NCBI RefSeq assembly: GCF_030687835.1
Contig: NZ_CP117449.1
Location: 4,712,001 to 4,776,000, forward strand
Direction of reading: 5' to 3'
Length of the DNA stretch: 64,000 nucleotides
DNA from: Pseudomonas hefeiensis
GTDB taxonomy: Bacteria > Pseudomonadota > Gammaproteobacteria > Pseudomonadales > Pseudomonadaceae
Numbering within the stretch: the first letter of the stretch is position 1; each line of letters opens with the position of its first letter. The notes beneath the pieces are model-generated. The model did not search any database. It saw only the letters and a program-made list of their open reading frames with translations, and was not told where the DNA came from. The position numbers were made by a program, and so were the translations under genes. Shown piece by piece: positions 42,473-52,026 of the stretch.

Positions 42473-43819
42473 TCACTCAGCCGCTGGCGTCTCTGGCTTG
42501 CGCCGCTTGAGTGGGGCCATGCCGTCCTTGCTGACCAGCGACAAGGCGTCGGTCTTCGGGCGGTTGGCGATCTTGCGCTTGGTCGGGGCCTTGGCGCCGG
42601 TTTTCTTTTTGTCGCCCTTGGCGTCGACCTTTTTCTTCTTCACGCCAACGGCCTTGCCCGAGGCCTTGACCTTTTTCGGTCCGCCGTAGGTGCCTTTGAC
42701 TTCCTTGATGGTGCGGCGCTCGAAGCTCTGCTTGAGATAGCGCTCGACGCTCGACATCAGGTTCCAGTCGCCGTGGCAAATCAACGAGATCGCCAGGCCA
42801 TCGTTGCCGGCGCGTCCGGTACGACCGATGCGGTGCACGTATTCGTCGCCGCTGCGGGGCATGTCGAAGTTGATGACCATGTCCAGGCCTTCCACGTCCA
42901 GACCGCGGGCGGCAACGTCGGTAGCGACGAGGATTTTCACGCCACCCTGCTTGAGGCGGTCGATGGCCAGCTTGCGGTCTTTCTGATCCTTCTCGCCGTG
43001 CAGCACGAACGCCTTGTATTCCTGGGCCACCAGGCGACCGTAGATGCGGTCGGCCATGGCTCGGGTGTTGGTGAACACAATGGCTTTTTCGTAAGTCTCG
43101 TTAGCCAGCAACCAGTTCACAATCTGTTCTTTGTGCTGGTTGTGGTCAGCGGTGATGATCTGCTGACGGGTCGTGGAGTTCAGCTGGCTGACCGCGTTGA
43201 GCTGCAAGTGCTCGGGGTTGTTCAGCACCTTGGCGATCATTTCCCGCAAGCCCGAACCGCCGGTGGTGGCGGAGAACAGCATGGTCTGCTGGCGGTTGGT
43301 GCATTCATCCACCAAGCGCTGCACGTCTTCGGCAAAACCCATGTCGAGCATGCGGTCGGCTTCGTCCAGCACCAGCACTTCGACTTCCTTGAGGTCGAGG
43401 TTGCCGGCGTTCAGTTGCTCGATCATCCGCCCTGGCGTGCCGATCAGGATGTCCGGTACTTTGCGCAGCATCGCGGCCTGGACCTTGAAGTCTTCGCCAC
43501 CGGTGATCAGGCCGGACTTGATGAAGGTGAACTGCGAGAAGCGTTCCACTTCCTTGAGCGTTTGCTGGGCCAGTTCACGGGTCGGCAACAGGATCAGGGT
43601 CTTGATGCTGACGCGAACCTTGGCCGGGCCGATCAGGCGATTGAGGATCGGCAGCACGAACGCCGCGGTCTTGCCGCTGCCGGTCTGCGCCGTCACCCGC
43701 AGATCACGCCCCTGGAGCGCGAGCGGAATAGCCGCGGCCTGCACCGGCGTTGGCTCGACAAATTTAAGCTCGGCCACGGCTTTGAGCAGGCGTTCGTGCA
43801 GGGCGAATTGGGAAAACAC
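42473..43819 (-). CDS. DEAD-box ATP-dependent RNA helicase
   Basis: A 448-residue RhlE/SrmB-type DEAD-box helicase. I chose GTG 43819 (FSQFALHERLLKAV..), eight bases after GAGG; the frame is open to 43843. Motifs: Q motif EPTPVQAAAIPLAL, Walker A AQTGSGKT, Ia PTRELAQQ, DEAD in VLDEADRMLDMGF, SAT in FSATT, motif V VATDVAARGLDVEG and motif VI HRIGRTGRAG. The last 75 residues or so are a Lys-rich disordered tail (KKKKVDAKGDKKKTGAKAP) for RNA binding. Such enzymes act in ribosome assembly and mRNA turnover at low temperature. Which Pseudomonas paralogue it is cannot be settled by eye. Confidence 0.93.
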   Translation of the reverse strand: MFSQFALHERLLKAVAELKFVEPTPVQAAAIPLALQGRDLRVTAQTGSGKTAAFVLPILNRLIGPAKVRVSIKTLILLPTRELAQQTLKEVERFSQFTFIKSGLITGGEDFKVQAAMLRKVPDILIGTPGRMIEQLNAGNLDLKEVEVLVLDEADRMLDMGFAEDVQRLVDECTNRQQTMLFSATTGGSGLREMIAKVLNNPEHLQLNAVSQLNSTTRQQIITADHNQHKEQIVNWLLANETYEKAIVFTNTRAMADRIYGRLVAQEYKAFVLHGEKDQKDRKLAIDRLKQGGVKILVATDVAARGLDVEGLDMVINFDMPRSGDEYVHRIGRTGRAGNDGLAISLICHGDWNLMSSVERYLKQSFERRTIKEVKGTYGGPKKVKASGKAVGVKKKKVDAKGDKKKTGAKAPTKRKIANRPKTDALSLVSKDGMAPLKRRKPETPAAE

Positions 43820-44012
43820 GGATGCTACCTCGAAGAAATGCAAAAAAACAGCTGCATAGGGTAACGGTTTCGAGCGCGAAGGCCGAGTTTCTTTATACGA
43901 ACGGCGCTAATCAGTGGCTTTTTTGTGAGCCGATTCGTCATCAAGGGTCACTTAACCTGGCTTAAATGCTCTAATCGCACCGTCGCGTCTTTATAGAAGA
44001 ACCGTTTCGTCC

Positions 44013-45311
44013 ATGGACATCAAACAGCTCTGGGTCAACATTCAAGACCTTTGGGGTGCCCTCGATAAGCACCCTCTCCTGCATTCCAGCCTTGCACTGA
44101 TATTGCTGTTGGTGATTGCGCTGGTGCTCGGGCGCGTGGCGCGCTACCTGATCCTGCACGGTGCCAAGTTGCTGGGGCGCCAGCCGGCCCTGCACTGGGT
44201 CAACGACCTGCGCCAGAACAAGGTTTTCCATCGCCTGGCGCAGATGACGCCCTCGCTGGTCATCCAGTTCGGCCTGCACCTGGTGCCGGAACTGAGCAAG
44301 ACCAGCATGGTTTTCCTGGGCAATGTCGCCCTGGCCTTCACCATTTTGTTCATGGTGCTGGCCATCAGTGCCCTGCTCAGCGCCCTGCTGGATGTCTACG
44401 CCCGCACCGAGCACGCCCGTACTCGCTCGATCAAAGGCTACGTGCAACTGGCGAAGATGGTGCTGTATGTGTTTGGCGCGATCATCATTGTCGCCACCCT
44501 GATCGACCGCTCGCCGCTGTTGCTGCTGTCGGGTTTGGGGGCCATGTCAGCGGTGATTCTGTTGGTCTACAAGGACACCTTGCTGTCGTTCGTCGCCAGC
44601 GTGCAGCTGACCAGCAACGACATGCTGCGGGTCGGTGACTGGATCGAGATGCCTCAGGTGGGGGCCGACGGTGATGTGGTGGACATCACGCTGCACACGG
44701 TCAAGGTGCAGAATTTCGACAAGACCATCGTCTCGATCCCCACCTGGCGCCTGATGTCCGAGTCGTTCAAAAACTGGCGCGGCATGCAGCAGTCCGGCGG
44801 GCGACGGATCAAGCGCAGCCTGTTCATCGACGCCGGCGGCGTGCGTTTTTTGCAGGACGAGGAAGAACAGCGCCTGACCCAGGTTCATCTGCTGACCGAC
44901 TACATCAGCCGCAAACAGGCCGAACTCAAGGCCTGGAACGAAGCCCAGGGCAACGTTGCGGCGATGTCGGCCAACCGCCGACGCATGACCAACCTCGGCA
45001 CCTTCCGCGCCTACGCCTTGGCGTATCTGAAAAGCCATCCGGACATCCAGCCAAACATGACCTGCATGGTCCGCCAGATGCAGACCACGGCCCAGGGCAT
45101 CCCGCTGGAAATCTACTGCTTCACCCGCACCACGGCATGGACCGACTACGAACGTATCCAGGGCGATATTTTTGACTACCTGCTGGCGGTGATGCCGGAG
45201 TTCGGCTTGAACCTGTATCAACAGCCCAGTGGCATGGATTTGCGTTCGGGGCTGTTGCCGGCGGCGTTGGGGGCCAGCCATCTGCCGGAGCCGCAGAAGC
45301 AGGTGATCTGA
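44013..45311 (+). CDS. MscS-family mechanosensitive channel
   Basis: A 432-residue inner-membrane protein with about five hydrophobic segments followed by the MscS pore and beta domain: SAVILLVYKDTLLSFVASVQLTSNDMLRVGDWIEMPQVGADGDVVDITLHTVKVQNFDKTIVSIPT. The long soluble C-terminal domain (GGVRFLQDEEEQRL..FTRTTAWTDYERIQGDIFDYLLAVMPEFGL) marks it as YbdG-like (MscM-type) rather than small MscS. These channels release solutes on osmotic downshock. It is divergent from the helicase gene and monocistronic, with a REPIN after it. Confidence 0.93.
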   Translation: MDIKQLWVNIQDLWGALDKHPLLHSSLALILLLVIALVLGRVARYLILHGAKLLGRQPALHWVNDLRQNKVFHRLAQMTPSLVIQFGLHLVPELSKTSMVFLGNVALAFTILFMVLAISALLSALLDVYARTEHARTRSIKGYVQLAKMVLYVFGAIIIVATLIDRSPLLLLSGLGAMSAVILLVYKDTLLSFVASVQLTSNDMLRVGDWIEMPQVGADGDVVDITLHTVKVQNFDKTIVSIPTWRLMSESFKNWRGMQQSGGRRIKRSLFIDAGGVRFLQDEEEQRLTQVHLLTDYISRKQAELKAWNEAQGNVAAMSANRRRMTNLGTFRAYALAYLKSHPDIQPNMTCMVRQMQTTAQGIPLEIYCFTRTTAWTDYERIQGDIFDYLLAVMPEFGLNLYQQPSGMDLRSGLLPAALGASHLPEPQKQVI

Positions 45312-45329
45312 TACTCACAACAAATCCCC

Positions 45330-45420
45330 CTGTGGGAGCGGGCTTGCTCGCGAAAGCGGTGGGTCAGTCAATTAAGTACCGACTGATACTCCGCTTTCGC
45401 GAGCAAGCCCGCTCCCACAA
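45330..45420. repeat. REPIN, GTGGGAGCGGGCTTGCTCGCGA class
   Basis: CTGTGGGAGCGGGCTTGCTCGCGAAAGCGG and its exact inverse around about 33 bases, between convergent genes. Confidence 0.92.
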
Positions 45421-45426
45421 GGGGGA

Positions 45427-46371
45427 TCAGTGGGCAGGTAGCGGCTGGCGTATTCCCAATCGACTGATCCACACCGCCGCCAATATCACCGACCCGCCCA
45501 GCAGCAACCGCCCCAGCGCCTCGTGCTGGTTCCAGATCAGCAGGTTGACCAGCAACCCTACCGGCACATGCAGGTTGTTCATCACCGCCAGCGTGCCGCC
45601 GTTGACCATGCACGCGCCTTTGTTCCACCAGTACAGTCCCAACGCGGTGGAGACCAGGCCGAGGAATATCAGCACGCCCCACTGCAGCGGTGCTTCTGGC
45701 CAGAAATCCGCCTTGCCGAACATCAGGAAGGCCGGCAACGCCACCATCAGCGCACCGAGATAGAAATAGCCGAAACGCCGGTAGTGCGGCAGGTCGCTGG
45801 GATGGCGGGCGACCAGATGTTTGTACAGCACCTGCCCGGCCGCATAGGTGAAGTTGGCCAGTTGCAGCAGCAAAAAGCCCATGAAGAAATCCGGGTTGAT
45901 CCGGTCGTAACGAATCACCGCCGCGCCAGCCACCGCCACCAGCGCCGCGATCAGTGCCCAGGGATTGAAGCGACGATTGAGCGCATCTTCGATCAGGGTC
46001 ACGTGCAGCGGCGTCAGGATGGTGAAAAGCAGGACCTCGGGCACCGTCAGCACGCGAAAGCTCAGGTACAGACAGACGTAGGTCACGCCGAACTGCAACG
46101 CGCCGATCAACAGCATGCCGCGCATGAACGACGGTTCCACCTGGCGCCAGCGGGTCAGCGGAATGAACACCAGCCCCGCCAGCACAACCCGTACCAGCAC
46201 CGCGAAATAACTGTCGACATGCCCGGCCAGGTATTCGCCGATCAGGCTGAAGGAAAACGCCTGAATCAGCGTCACAAAAAAGTAGATAGCCCATACGCCC
46301 CTCGTTTCGAATGGCGGCGAAGATAGCGGTTTTTGCCGGTTGTCGCTAACCGCAGTAGCCAGCCCAGGCAC
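45427..46371 (-). CDS. EamA/DMT-superfamily transporter
   Basis: A 314-residue drug/metabolite transporter with ten predicted helices in two EamA halves. Typical segments: RGVWAIYFFVTLIQAFSFSLIGEYLAGHVDSYFAV at helix 1, LTVPEVLLFTILTPLHVTLIEDAL, LIFLGLVSTALGLYWWNKGACMVNGGTLAVMNNLHVP. It resembles the carboxylate/amino acid/amine transporter group; the substrate is unknown. The start is GTG 46371, at the edge of a REPIN with AGGG four bases upstream. No other in-frame start precedes the first helix, so the REP supplies the ribosome site and perhaps replaced the original leader. Confidence 0.85.
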   Translation of the reverse strand: MPGLATAVSDNRQKPLSSPPFETRGVWAIYFFVTLIQAFSFSLIGEYLAGHVDSYFAVLVRVVLAGLVFIPLTRWRQVEPSFMRGMLLIGALQFGVTYVCLYLSFRVLTVPEVLLFTILTPLHVTLIEDALNRRFNPWALIAALVAVAGAAVIRYDRINPDFFMGFLLLQLANFTYAAGQVLYKHLVARHPSDLPHYRRFGYFYLGALMVALPAFLMFGKADFWPEAPLQWGVLIFLGLVSTALGLYWWNKGACMVNGGTLAVMNNLHVPVGLLVNLLIWNQHEALGRLLLGGSVILAAVWISRLGIRQPLPAH

Positions 46372-46377
46372 TGAACC

Positions 46378-46469
46378 CTGTGGGAGCGAGCCTGCTCGCG
46401 ATGGCGGAGTGTCAGGTGATTTTCTCTTACACAGTCACACTGCAATCGCGAGCAGGCTCGCTCCCACAG
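46378..46469. repeat. REPIN directly upstream of the EamA transporter start
   Basis: CTGTGGGAGCGAGCCTGCTCGCGATGGCG and the inverse CAATCGCGAGCAGGCTCGCTCCCACAG around about 32 bases. Its left end is seven bases from the transporter's GTG. Confidence 0.92.
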
Positions 46470-46498
46470 GGTTGTGTGGCTGGCCTGGAATTGCAGGC

Positions 46499-46536
46499 AA
46501 AAAAAAGCCCGATCTCGCTAAAGCGTTCAATCGGGC
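46499..46536 (-). terminator. Rho-independent terminator downstream of azoR
   Basis: On the minus strand GCCCGAT and ATCGGGC form a seven-base stem with further internal pairing (CGCT/AGCG), followed by eight Ts. It lies about 110 bases past the azoR stop. Confidence 0.85.
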
Positions 46537-46644
46537 GATTGCACTCAGGAGCAACAAGTGCCAAGGGAGGTTCGATGCGCAAAACAACTTGAAGGGAAGC
46601 GCCAGGCCACTAGACCACTTGGCGATTACCTGAGGATTAACGGA

Positions 46645-47244
46645 TCAGGCGACCTGGGACAACTTGGCGTGGGCCTGATTCAAGCCCTTTTCCTGGAAGT
46701 CACCGCCCAGGTTCATGCCCTCGGCATGGATAAAGGTCACGTCGTGAATGCCGATGAAGGCCATGACCTGACGCAGGTAAGGTTCCTGATGGTCGGAGCT
46801 GGCGCCAGCGTGAATGCCGCCGCGGGCGGTCAGGACGAAAGCCCGTTTGCCGGTCAGCAGGCCCTGGGGACCGGTGGGGGTGTACTTGAAGGTCACACCG
46901 GCACGCAGTACGTGGTCCAGCCAGGCTTTCAAGGTACTTGGGATGGCGAAGTTGTACATCGGCGCGGCCATCACCAGCACATCAGCGGCCAGCAATTGAT
47001 CGGTCAACTGGTTGGAGCGTTCCAGGGAAGCGTTTTCGATGTCGCTACGCTGCTCGACGGGCTTCATCCAGCCACCAAGCAGATTCGCGTCCAGGTGCGG
47101 CACCGGATCGATGGCCAGGTCACGAACACTGATTTCATCGGCCGGGTGCGCGGCTTTCCATTGGTTGATGAAGGTCTGGGTCAGTTGACGGGACACCGAG
47201 TCTTGCTGGCGGGCGCTGCTTTCGATGATCAGAACGCGGGACAT
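46645..47244 (-). CDS. azoR: FMN-dependent NADH-azoreductase / quinone reductase AzoR
   Basis: A 199-residue flavodoxin-like enzyme. It reduces quinones and azo compounds with NADH via FMN. Motifs: SRVLIIESSARQQDSVSRQLT (phosphate-binding loop), MAAPMYNFAIPSTLKAWLDHVLRAGVTFKY, the PMYNF FMN-contact motif of the AzoR family, and LTARGGIHAG. The ATG follows GGAGGCTACATCCC. Length is normal. It is monocistronic; several paralogues are usual in Pseudomonas, so numbering is left open. Confidence 0.93.
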   Translation of the reverse strand: MSRVLIIESSARQQDSVSRQLTQTFINQWKAAHPADEISVRDLAIDPVPHLDANLLGGWMKPVEQRSDIENASLERSNQLTDQLLAADVLVMAAPMYNFAIPSTLKAWLDHVLRAGVTFKYTPTGPQGLLTGKRAFVLTARGGIHAGASSDHQEPYLRQVMAFIGIHDVTFIHAEGMNLGGDFQEKGLNQAHAKLSQVA

Positions 47245-47395
47245 GGGATGTAGCCTCCATCGGAGAATGTTGTCAGTCGATGGAGTGAAGATTAAACATG
47301 GTTACATCGATCAAAAAGCGCAAATAATTGCTGCAAAACATCGATAAATTCGTTTATAAGCGAAGCACCGTTTGGCTCGCTCCTGCGCCACCGGC

Positions 47396-47710
47396 TTATT
47401 TCGGCCGGCAGGTCAGTGTGATGCGCAGCTTGATGATGTTGCGGTTGAACTTGGCGGTGGCGTTCTTGAACTTGCCGGCGGCGACTTCGATCTTGCGGGT
47501 ACGTGGCGCTTCAGGGCCGTTGCGAAACACCACGGCGCAGGCCGCGTCGGTGCCGCCGTAGTTGTTGACCTGAATGGAGCCGATGTCGGCATCGGTGTCA
47601 TAGGCGGTGTAGTCGATGCTCAGGCCGTTGAGGTGTTTTTCCACATCGATCGGGTACGCGAACGCAGTCAGCGGCAACAGGGCCAGCACCACACAACAGA
47701 TTTTTTTCAT
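47396..47710 (-). CDS. Small secreted hypothetical protein (104 residues)
   Basis: A signal peptide (MKKICCVVLALLPLTAFAYP) precedes an 85-residue beta-rich mature part with two cysteines (DAACAVVF and ITLTCRPK), probably a disulphide. The mature pattern (IDYTAYDTDADIGSIQVNNYGGTDAACAVVFRNGPEAP) is a conserved Pseudomonas hypothetical that, as I recall, carries misleading names in some databases. I assign no function. GGAG lies eight bases before the ATG. Confidence 0.8.
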   Translation of the reverse strand: MKKICCVVLALLPLTAFAYPIDVEKHLNGLSIDYTAYDTDADIGSIQVNNYGGTDAACAVVFRNGPEAPRTRKIEVAAGKFKNATAKFNRNIIKLRITLTCRPK

Positions 47711-47760
47711 TAGGCAGTCTCCACCAAGGGACCGCCAGCTTAGGACAAGAGGAGCTCAAT

Positions 47761-48684
47761 ATGAAAGCGCCCCGCGTGACCCTGGATCAATGGCGAACGT
47801 TGCAGGCCGTGGTGGACCACGGTGGTTTTGCCCAGGCCGCCGAGGTGCTGCACCGCTCCCAGTCGTCGGTGAGTTACACCGTGGCGCGCATGCAGGACCA
47901 GCTCGGCGTGCCGTTGTTGCGCATTGATGGGCGCAAGGCCGTGTTGACCGAAGCTGGCGGCGTACTACTGCGTCGTTCCCGTCAATTGGTGAAACAGGCC
48001 AGCCAACTGGAAGACCTGGCCCATCACATGGAGCAAGGCTGGGAAGCGGAAGTGCGGCTGGTGGTCGATGCCGCCTATCCCAACGCCCGCCTCGTACGCG
48101 CCCTGACCGCGTTCATGCCGCAAAGCCGTGGCTGTCGTGTGCGCCTGCGCGAAGAAGTGCTATCGGGTGTTGAAGAAGTGTTGCTCGAAGGCGTGGCAGA
48201 CCTGGCCATCAGCGGCTTCAGCATTCCCGGTTACCTGGGCGCCGAACTGAGCGATGTTGAGTTCGTCGCGGTCGCCCATCCCGAACACGCCTTGCATCGC
48301 CTCAACCGCGAACTGAGCTTCCAGGACCTGGAAAGCCAATTGCAGGTGGTGATCCGCGACTCCGGTCGCCAGCAACCCCGCGATGTGGGATGGCTGGGCG
48401 CCGAGCAACGCTGGACCGTCGGCAGCCTGGCCACCGCCGCAACGTTCGTCGGCAGCGGCCTGGGCTTCGCCTGGCTGCCGCGGCACATGATCGAGCGGGA
48501 ACTCAAGGAAGGCTTGCTCAAGCGTCTACCCTTGGAGCAAGGCGGTACTCGCAACTCCACCTTCTACCTTTTTTCAAACAAGGAAAAACCCTTGGGCCCG
48601 GCCACGCAAATCCTCATCGAACTGCTGCGCACCTTCGATACCGCGCCGCTGGATGCACCGTTCGCTGCCCCTGAACAAGCCTGA
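47761..48684 (+). CDS. LysR-family transcriptional regulator
   Basis: A 307-residue LysR regulator starting MKAPRVTLDQWRTLQAVVDHG, with AGGAG seven bases upstream. The HTH is GGFAQAAEVLHRSQSSVSYTVARMQDQLGVPLL. The C-terminal effector domain is complete. It diverges from the small secreted protein 50 bases away and is 14 bases upstream of the alpha/beta hydrolase gene, with which it may be co-transcribed. That is unusual for LysR genes, which more often diverge from their targets. Confidence 0.92.
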   Translation: MKAPRVTLDQWRTLQAVVDHGGFAQAAEVLHRSQSSVSYTVARMQDQLGVPLLRIDGRKAVLTEAGGVLLRRSRQLVKQASQLEDLAHHMEQGWEAEVRLVVDAAYPNARLVRALTAFMPQSRGCRVRLREEVLSGVEEVLLEGVADLAISGFSIPGYLGAELSDVEFVAVAHPEHALHRLNRELSFQDLESQLQVVIRDSGRQQPRDVGWLGAEQRWTVGSLATAATFVGSGLGFAWLPRHMIERELKEGLLKRLPLEQGGTRNSTFYLFSNKEKPLGPATQILIELLRTFDTAPLDAPFAAPEQA

Positions 48685-48698
48685 CAAGGACTTCGCCA

Positions 48699-49502
48699 AT
48701 GGCCTATTTTGCCCACGAAGATTGCAACCTGCACTACGAGGAATACGGCCACGGCGCGCCCTTGATCCTGGTCCACGGGCTGGGCTCCAGCACCCGTGAC
48801 TGGGAAAAACAGATCCCGGTATTGTCCGTCCATTACCGTTTGATCGTGGTGGATGTACGCGGCCATGGACGCTCCGACAAACCTCGTGGGCCTTACAGCA
48901 TTGAAGGCTTCAGCGCCGACCTGATCGCCCTGATCGAACACCTGGACCTGGGTCCAGTGCATCTGGTGGGCTGGTCCATGGGCGGCATGATTTGTTTTCA
49001 ACTGGCCGTGGATGAACCCGAGCGGGTCAAGAGCCTGTGCATCGTCAACAGCGCGCCGCAAGTCAAAGTCCGCACGCCTGATGACTGCTGGCAATGGTTC
49101 AAGCGCTGGAGCCTGATGCGCCTTCTGAGCCTTGAAACCATTGGCAAGGCCCTGGGCGCCAAGTTGTTTCCCAAACCGCAACAGACCGAGTTACGCCTGG
49201 AAATGGCCCGGCGCTGGGCAAAAAACGACAAACGTGCTTATCTCGCCAGCTTCGATGCCATCGTGGGCTGGGGGGTTCAGGAACGACTGTCGCAGGTGGC
49301 CTGTCCAACCCTGGTCATTTGCGCCGACCACGACTACACCCCCGTAGCACTGAAAGAAGCCTATGTGAAACTGCTGCCCGATGCCCGGCTGGTGGTCATT
49401 GCCGACTCACGGCACGCGACCCCGCTGGATCAACCCGAACGCTTCAACCAAACCCTGCTCGAATTTTTGACCGCAGTCGACTCAACTACTCAGGATCACT
49501 GA
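48699..49502 (+). CDS. Alpha/beta-fold hydrolase
   Basis: A 267-residue alpha/beta hydrolase. Oxyanion-hole motif HGLGSS, nucleophile elbow GWSMGG (Ser), acid in ICADHDYTP and the final His in [14 protein letters not shown] give an intact triad. The [26 protein letters not shown] strand-loop is that of dehalogenase, esterase or lactonase-like members; the substrate is not deducible. It sits 14 bases after the LysR gene and four bases before ppiA. Confidence 0.92.
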   Translation: MAYFAHEDCNLHYEEYGHGAPLILVHGLGSSTRDWEKQIPVLSVHYRLIVVDVRGHGRSDKPRGPYSIEGFSADLIALIEHLDLGPVHLVGWSMGGMICFQLAVDEPERVKSLCIVNSAPQVKVRTPDDCWQWFKRWSLMRLLSLETIGKALGAKLFPKPQQTELRLEMARRWAKNDKRAYLASFDAIVGWGVQERLSQVACPTLVICADHDYTPVALKEAYVKLLPDARLVVIADSRHATPLDQPERFNQTLLEFLTAVDSTTQDH

Positions 49503-49506
49503 ACCC

Positions 49507-50070
49507 ATGCTGAAAAAAATCGCCCTCGCCGCCGGCTCCGTCCTGTTTGCCGCCAACCTGATGGCCGCGCAGCCGACCAAGGCGCCCCACGTATTGCTGA
49601 ACACCACTAACGGTCAGATCGAAATCGAGCTGGACCCGGTCAAGGCACCGATCAGTACCAAGAACTTCCTTGAGTACGTGGACAGCGGCTTCTACGACAA
49701 CACGATTTTCCACCGCGTGATCCCGGGCTTCATGGCCCAGGGCGGCGGTTTCACCCAACAGATGCAACAGAAAGACACCAAGCCACCGATCAAGAATGAG
49801 GCCAGCAATGGCCTGCATAACGTTCGTGGCACCTTGTCGATGGCGCGTACTTCCAACCCGAACTCGGCCACCAGCCAGTTCTTCATCAACGTAGCTGACA
49901 ATGCGTTCCTCGACCCGGGCCGTGACGCCGGTTACGCGGTGTTCGCCAAAGTGGTCAAGGGCATGGACGTGGTGGACATCATCGTCAACTCCCAGACCAC
50001 CACCAAACAAGGCATGCAAAACGTGCCGGTCGATCCTGTGATCATCAAGTCGGCCAAGCGCATCGACTAA
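49507..50070 (+). CDS. ppiA: Periplasmic cyclophilin-type peptidyl-prolyl isomerase
   Basis: A 187-residue cyclophilin with a Sec signal ([21 protein letters not shown]). The fold motifs are intact: [35 protein letters not shown] and [25 protein letters not shown], with the catalytic Arg in FHRV and the Phe of QFFI. It accelerates proline cis-trans isomerisation in the periplasm. It starts four bases after the hydrolase stop. Confidence 0.93.
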   Translation: MLKKIALAAGSVLFAANLMAAQPTKAPHVLLNTTNGQIEIELDPVKAPISTKNFLEYVDSGFYDNTIFHRVIPGFMAQGGGFTQQMQQKDTKPPIKNEASNGLHNVRGTLSMARTSNPNSATSQFFINVADNAFLDPGRDAGYAVFAKVVKGMDVVDIIVNSQTTTKQGMQNVPVDPVIIKSAKRID

Positions 50071-50154
50071 ACAGCACAGGGCAAGCCTGAGCGGCGGCGG
50101 CGATCCCGCGCCGCTCACAGGAACAAAGGAGAGCCCGGCCCGGGCTATGTACCC

Positions 50155-51987
50155 ATGGTTTATCGCCGTTTCGAAACACTGATCGACATTTTCCGCGACG
50201 CCCCGACCTCGGCACCACCGAACCGCGTCCTGCCCTTCTACACCTATTATCTGAAACAAGTCTGGCCCAGCTTCGCCGTGCTGCTGGTGGTGGGCCTGAT
50301 CGGCGCACTGATCGAAGTGGCGCTGTTCAGCTACCTGAGCCGCATCATCGACCTGACCCAGGGCACGCCGAATGTGGACTTCTTCAAGATCCACGGCCTG
50401 GAGCTGGCCTGGATGGCGGTGGTGGCGCTGGTTTTCCGGCCAATCTTCGTGGCCTTGCATGACTTGCTGGTGCATCAGACCCTGAGTCCGGGCATGACCA
50501 GCCTGATCCGCTGGCAAAACCACAGCTACGTGCTTAAGCAGAGCCTGAATTTCTTCCAGAACGACTTCGCCGGACGCATCGCCCAGCGCATCATGCAGAC
50601 CGGCAACTCCTTGCGCGACTCAGCGGTGCAGGCCGTGGACGCGCTGTGGCACGTGCTGATCTACGCCATCAGCTCACTGGTGCTGTTTGCCGAAGCCGAC
50701 TGGCGCCTGATGATCCCGCTGTTGATCTGGATCGCCGCCTACATCGGTGCGCTCTGCTACTTCGTGCCGCGGGTCAAGGAGCGCTCCGTGGTGTCGTCCG
50801 ATGCCCGTTCCAAGCTCATGGGCCGGATCGTCGACGGCTACACCAACATCACCACGCTGAAGCTGTTCGCCCACACCAACTTCGAACAACAATACGCCCG
50901 CGAGGCCATTGAAGAGCAGACCGAGAAAGCCCAATTGGCCGGCCGCGTGGTCACCAGCATGGACGTGGTCATCACCGGCATGAACGGGATGCTGATTGTC
51001 GGCACCACGGCGCTGGCCCTGTGGCTGTGGACCCAGTCACTGATCAGCGTTGGCGCGATTGCCCTGGCGACCGGGCTGGTGATCCGCATCGTCAACATGT
51101 CCGGCTGGATCATGTGGGTGGTCAACGGTATCTTCGAAAACATCGGCATGGTCCAGGACGGTTTGCAGACCATCGCCCAGCCCGTCAGCGTCACCGACCG
51201 CGACCAGGCCAAGCCTTTGGCGGTGGCCCGTGGCGAAGTGCGCTTCGAGCATGTGGATTTCCACTATGGCAAGAAAAGCGGGGTGATTGGCGACCTCAAC
51301 CTGGTGATCAAGCCGGGGGAAAAGATCGGCCTGATCGGCCCGTCCGGCGCGGGTAAATCCACGCTGGTCAACCTGCTGCTGCGTCTGTATGACGTGCAGG
51401 GCGGGCGCATTCTCATCGACGGCCAGGACATCGCTGAAGTGGCCCAGGAAAGCCTGCGCGAGCGCATTGGCATGATCACCCAGGACACGTCGCTGCTGCA
51501 CCGCTCCATTCGCGACAACCTGCTCTACGGCAAGCCCGACGCCACCGATGCGCAACTCTGGGCGGCGGTGCACAAGGCCCGGGCCGATGAGTTCATCCCC
51601 CTGCTGTCGGACGCTGAAGGCCGTACCGGCTTCGATGCCCATGTGGGTGAACGCGGGGTGAAGCTGTCCGGTGGCCAGCGTCAGCGTATTGCCATCGCAC
51701 GGGTGCTGCTCAAGGACGCGCCGATCCTGATCATGGACGAAGCGACCTCCGCGCTGGACTCGGAAGTCGAGGCGGCGATCCAGGAAAGCCTCGAGACCCT
51801 GATGCAAGGCAAGACCGTGATCGCCATCGCCCACCGCCTCTCCACCATCGCGCGAATGGACCGGCTGGTGGTGCTGGAAAACGGCCGTATCGCCGAAACC
51901 GGCAACCATGCTGAACTACTGGCCCATGGCGGGTTGTATGCGCGGCTGTGGCAGCATCAGACGGGTGGGTTTGTGGGGATTGATTGA
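50155..51987 (+). CDS. ABC exporter half-transporter (MsbA/MDR-like, fused permease-ATPase)
   Basis: A 610-residue ABC exporter: six transmembrane helices (first at VWPSFAVLLVVGLIGALIEVALFSYL), then the ATPase with Walker A GPSGAGKST, Q-loop GMITQDTSLLHRSIRDNLLYG, signature KLSGGQRQRIAIARVLL, Walker B ILIMDEATSALD and H-loop IAIAHRLSTI. It should work as a homodimer exporting a lipid or drug. The N-terminal 35 residues precede the first helix and include a conserved YRRFETLIDIFRDAP segment. The start at ATG 50155 is about 25 bases after AAGGAG, so initiation is not fully settled. The REPIN array begins 40 bases after its stop. Confidence 0.9.
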   Translation: MVYRRFETLIDIFRDAPTSAPPNRVLPFYTYYLKQVWPSFAVLLVVGLIGALIEVALFSYLSRIIDLTQGTPNVDFFKIHGLELAWMAVVALVFRPIFVALHDLLVHQTLSPGMTSLIRWQNHSYVLKQSLNFFQNDFAGRIAQRIMQTGNSLRDSAVQAVDALWHVLIYAISSLVLFAEADWRLMIPLLIWIAAYIGALCYFVPRVKERSVVSSDARSKLMGRIVDGYTNITTLKLFAHTNFEQQYAREAIEEQTEKAQLAGRVVTSMDVVITGMNGMLIVGTTALALWLWTQSLISVGAIALATGLVIRIVNMSGWIMWVVNGIFENIGMVQDGLQTIAQPVSVTDRDQAKPLAVARGEVRFEHVDFHYGKKSGVIGDLNLVIKPGEKIGLIGPSGAGKSTLVNLLLRLYDVQGGRILIDGQDIAEVAQESLRERIGMITQDTSLLHRSIRDNLLYGKPDATDAQLWAAVHKARADEFIPLLSDAEGRTGFDAHVGERGVKLSGGQRQRIAIARVLLKDAPILIMDEATSALDSEVEAAIQESLETLMQGKTVIAIAHRLSTIARMDRLVVLENGRIAETGNHAELLAHGGLYARLWQHQTGGFVGID

Positions 51988-52026
51988 ACCGGGTTGGCTT
52001 CTACAGGCAAGAGCTGTGGGAATCGT

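Noticed and set aside
46540..46640. A tRNA-like stretch (GGTTCGATGCG and CACTAGACCACTTGGCG)
   Set aside because: Acceptor, D and anticodon arms cannot be completed on either strand.
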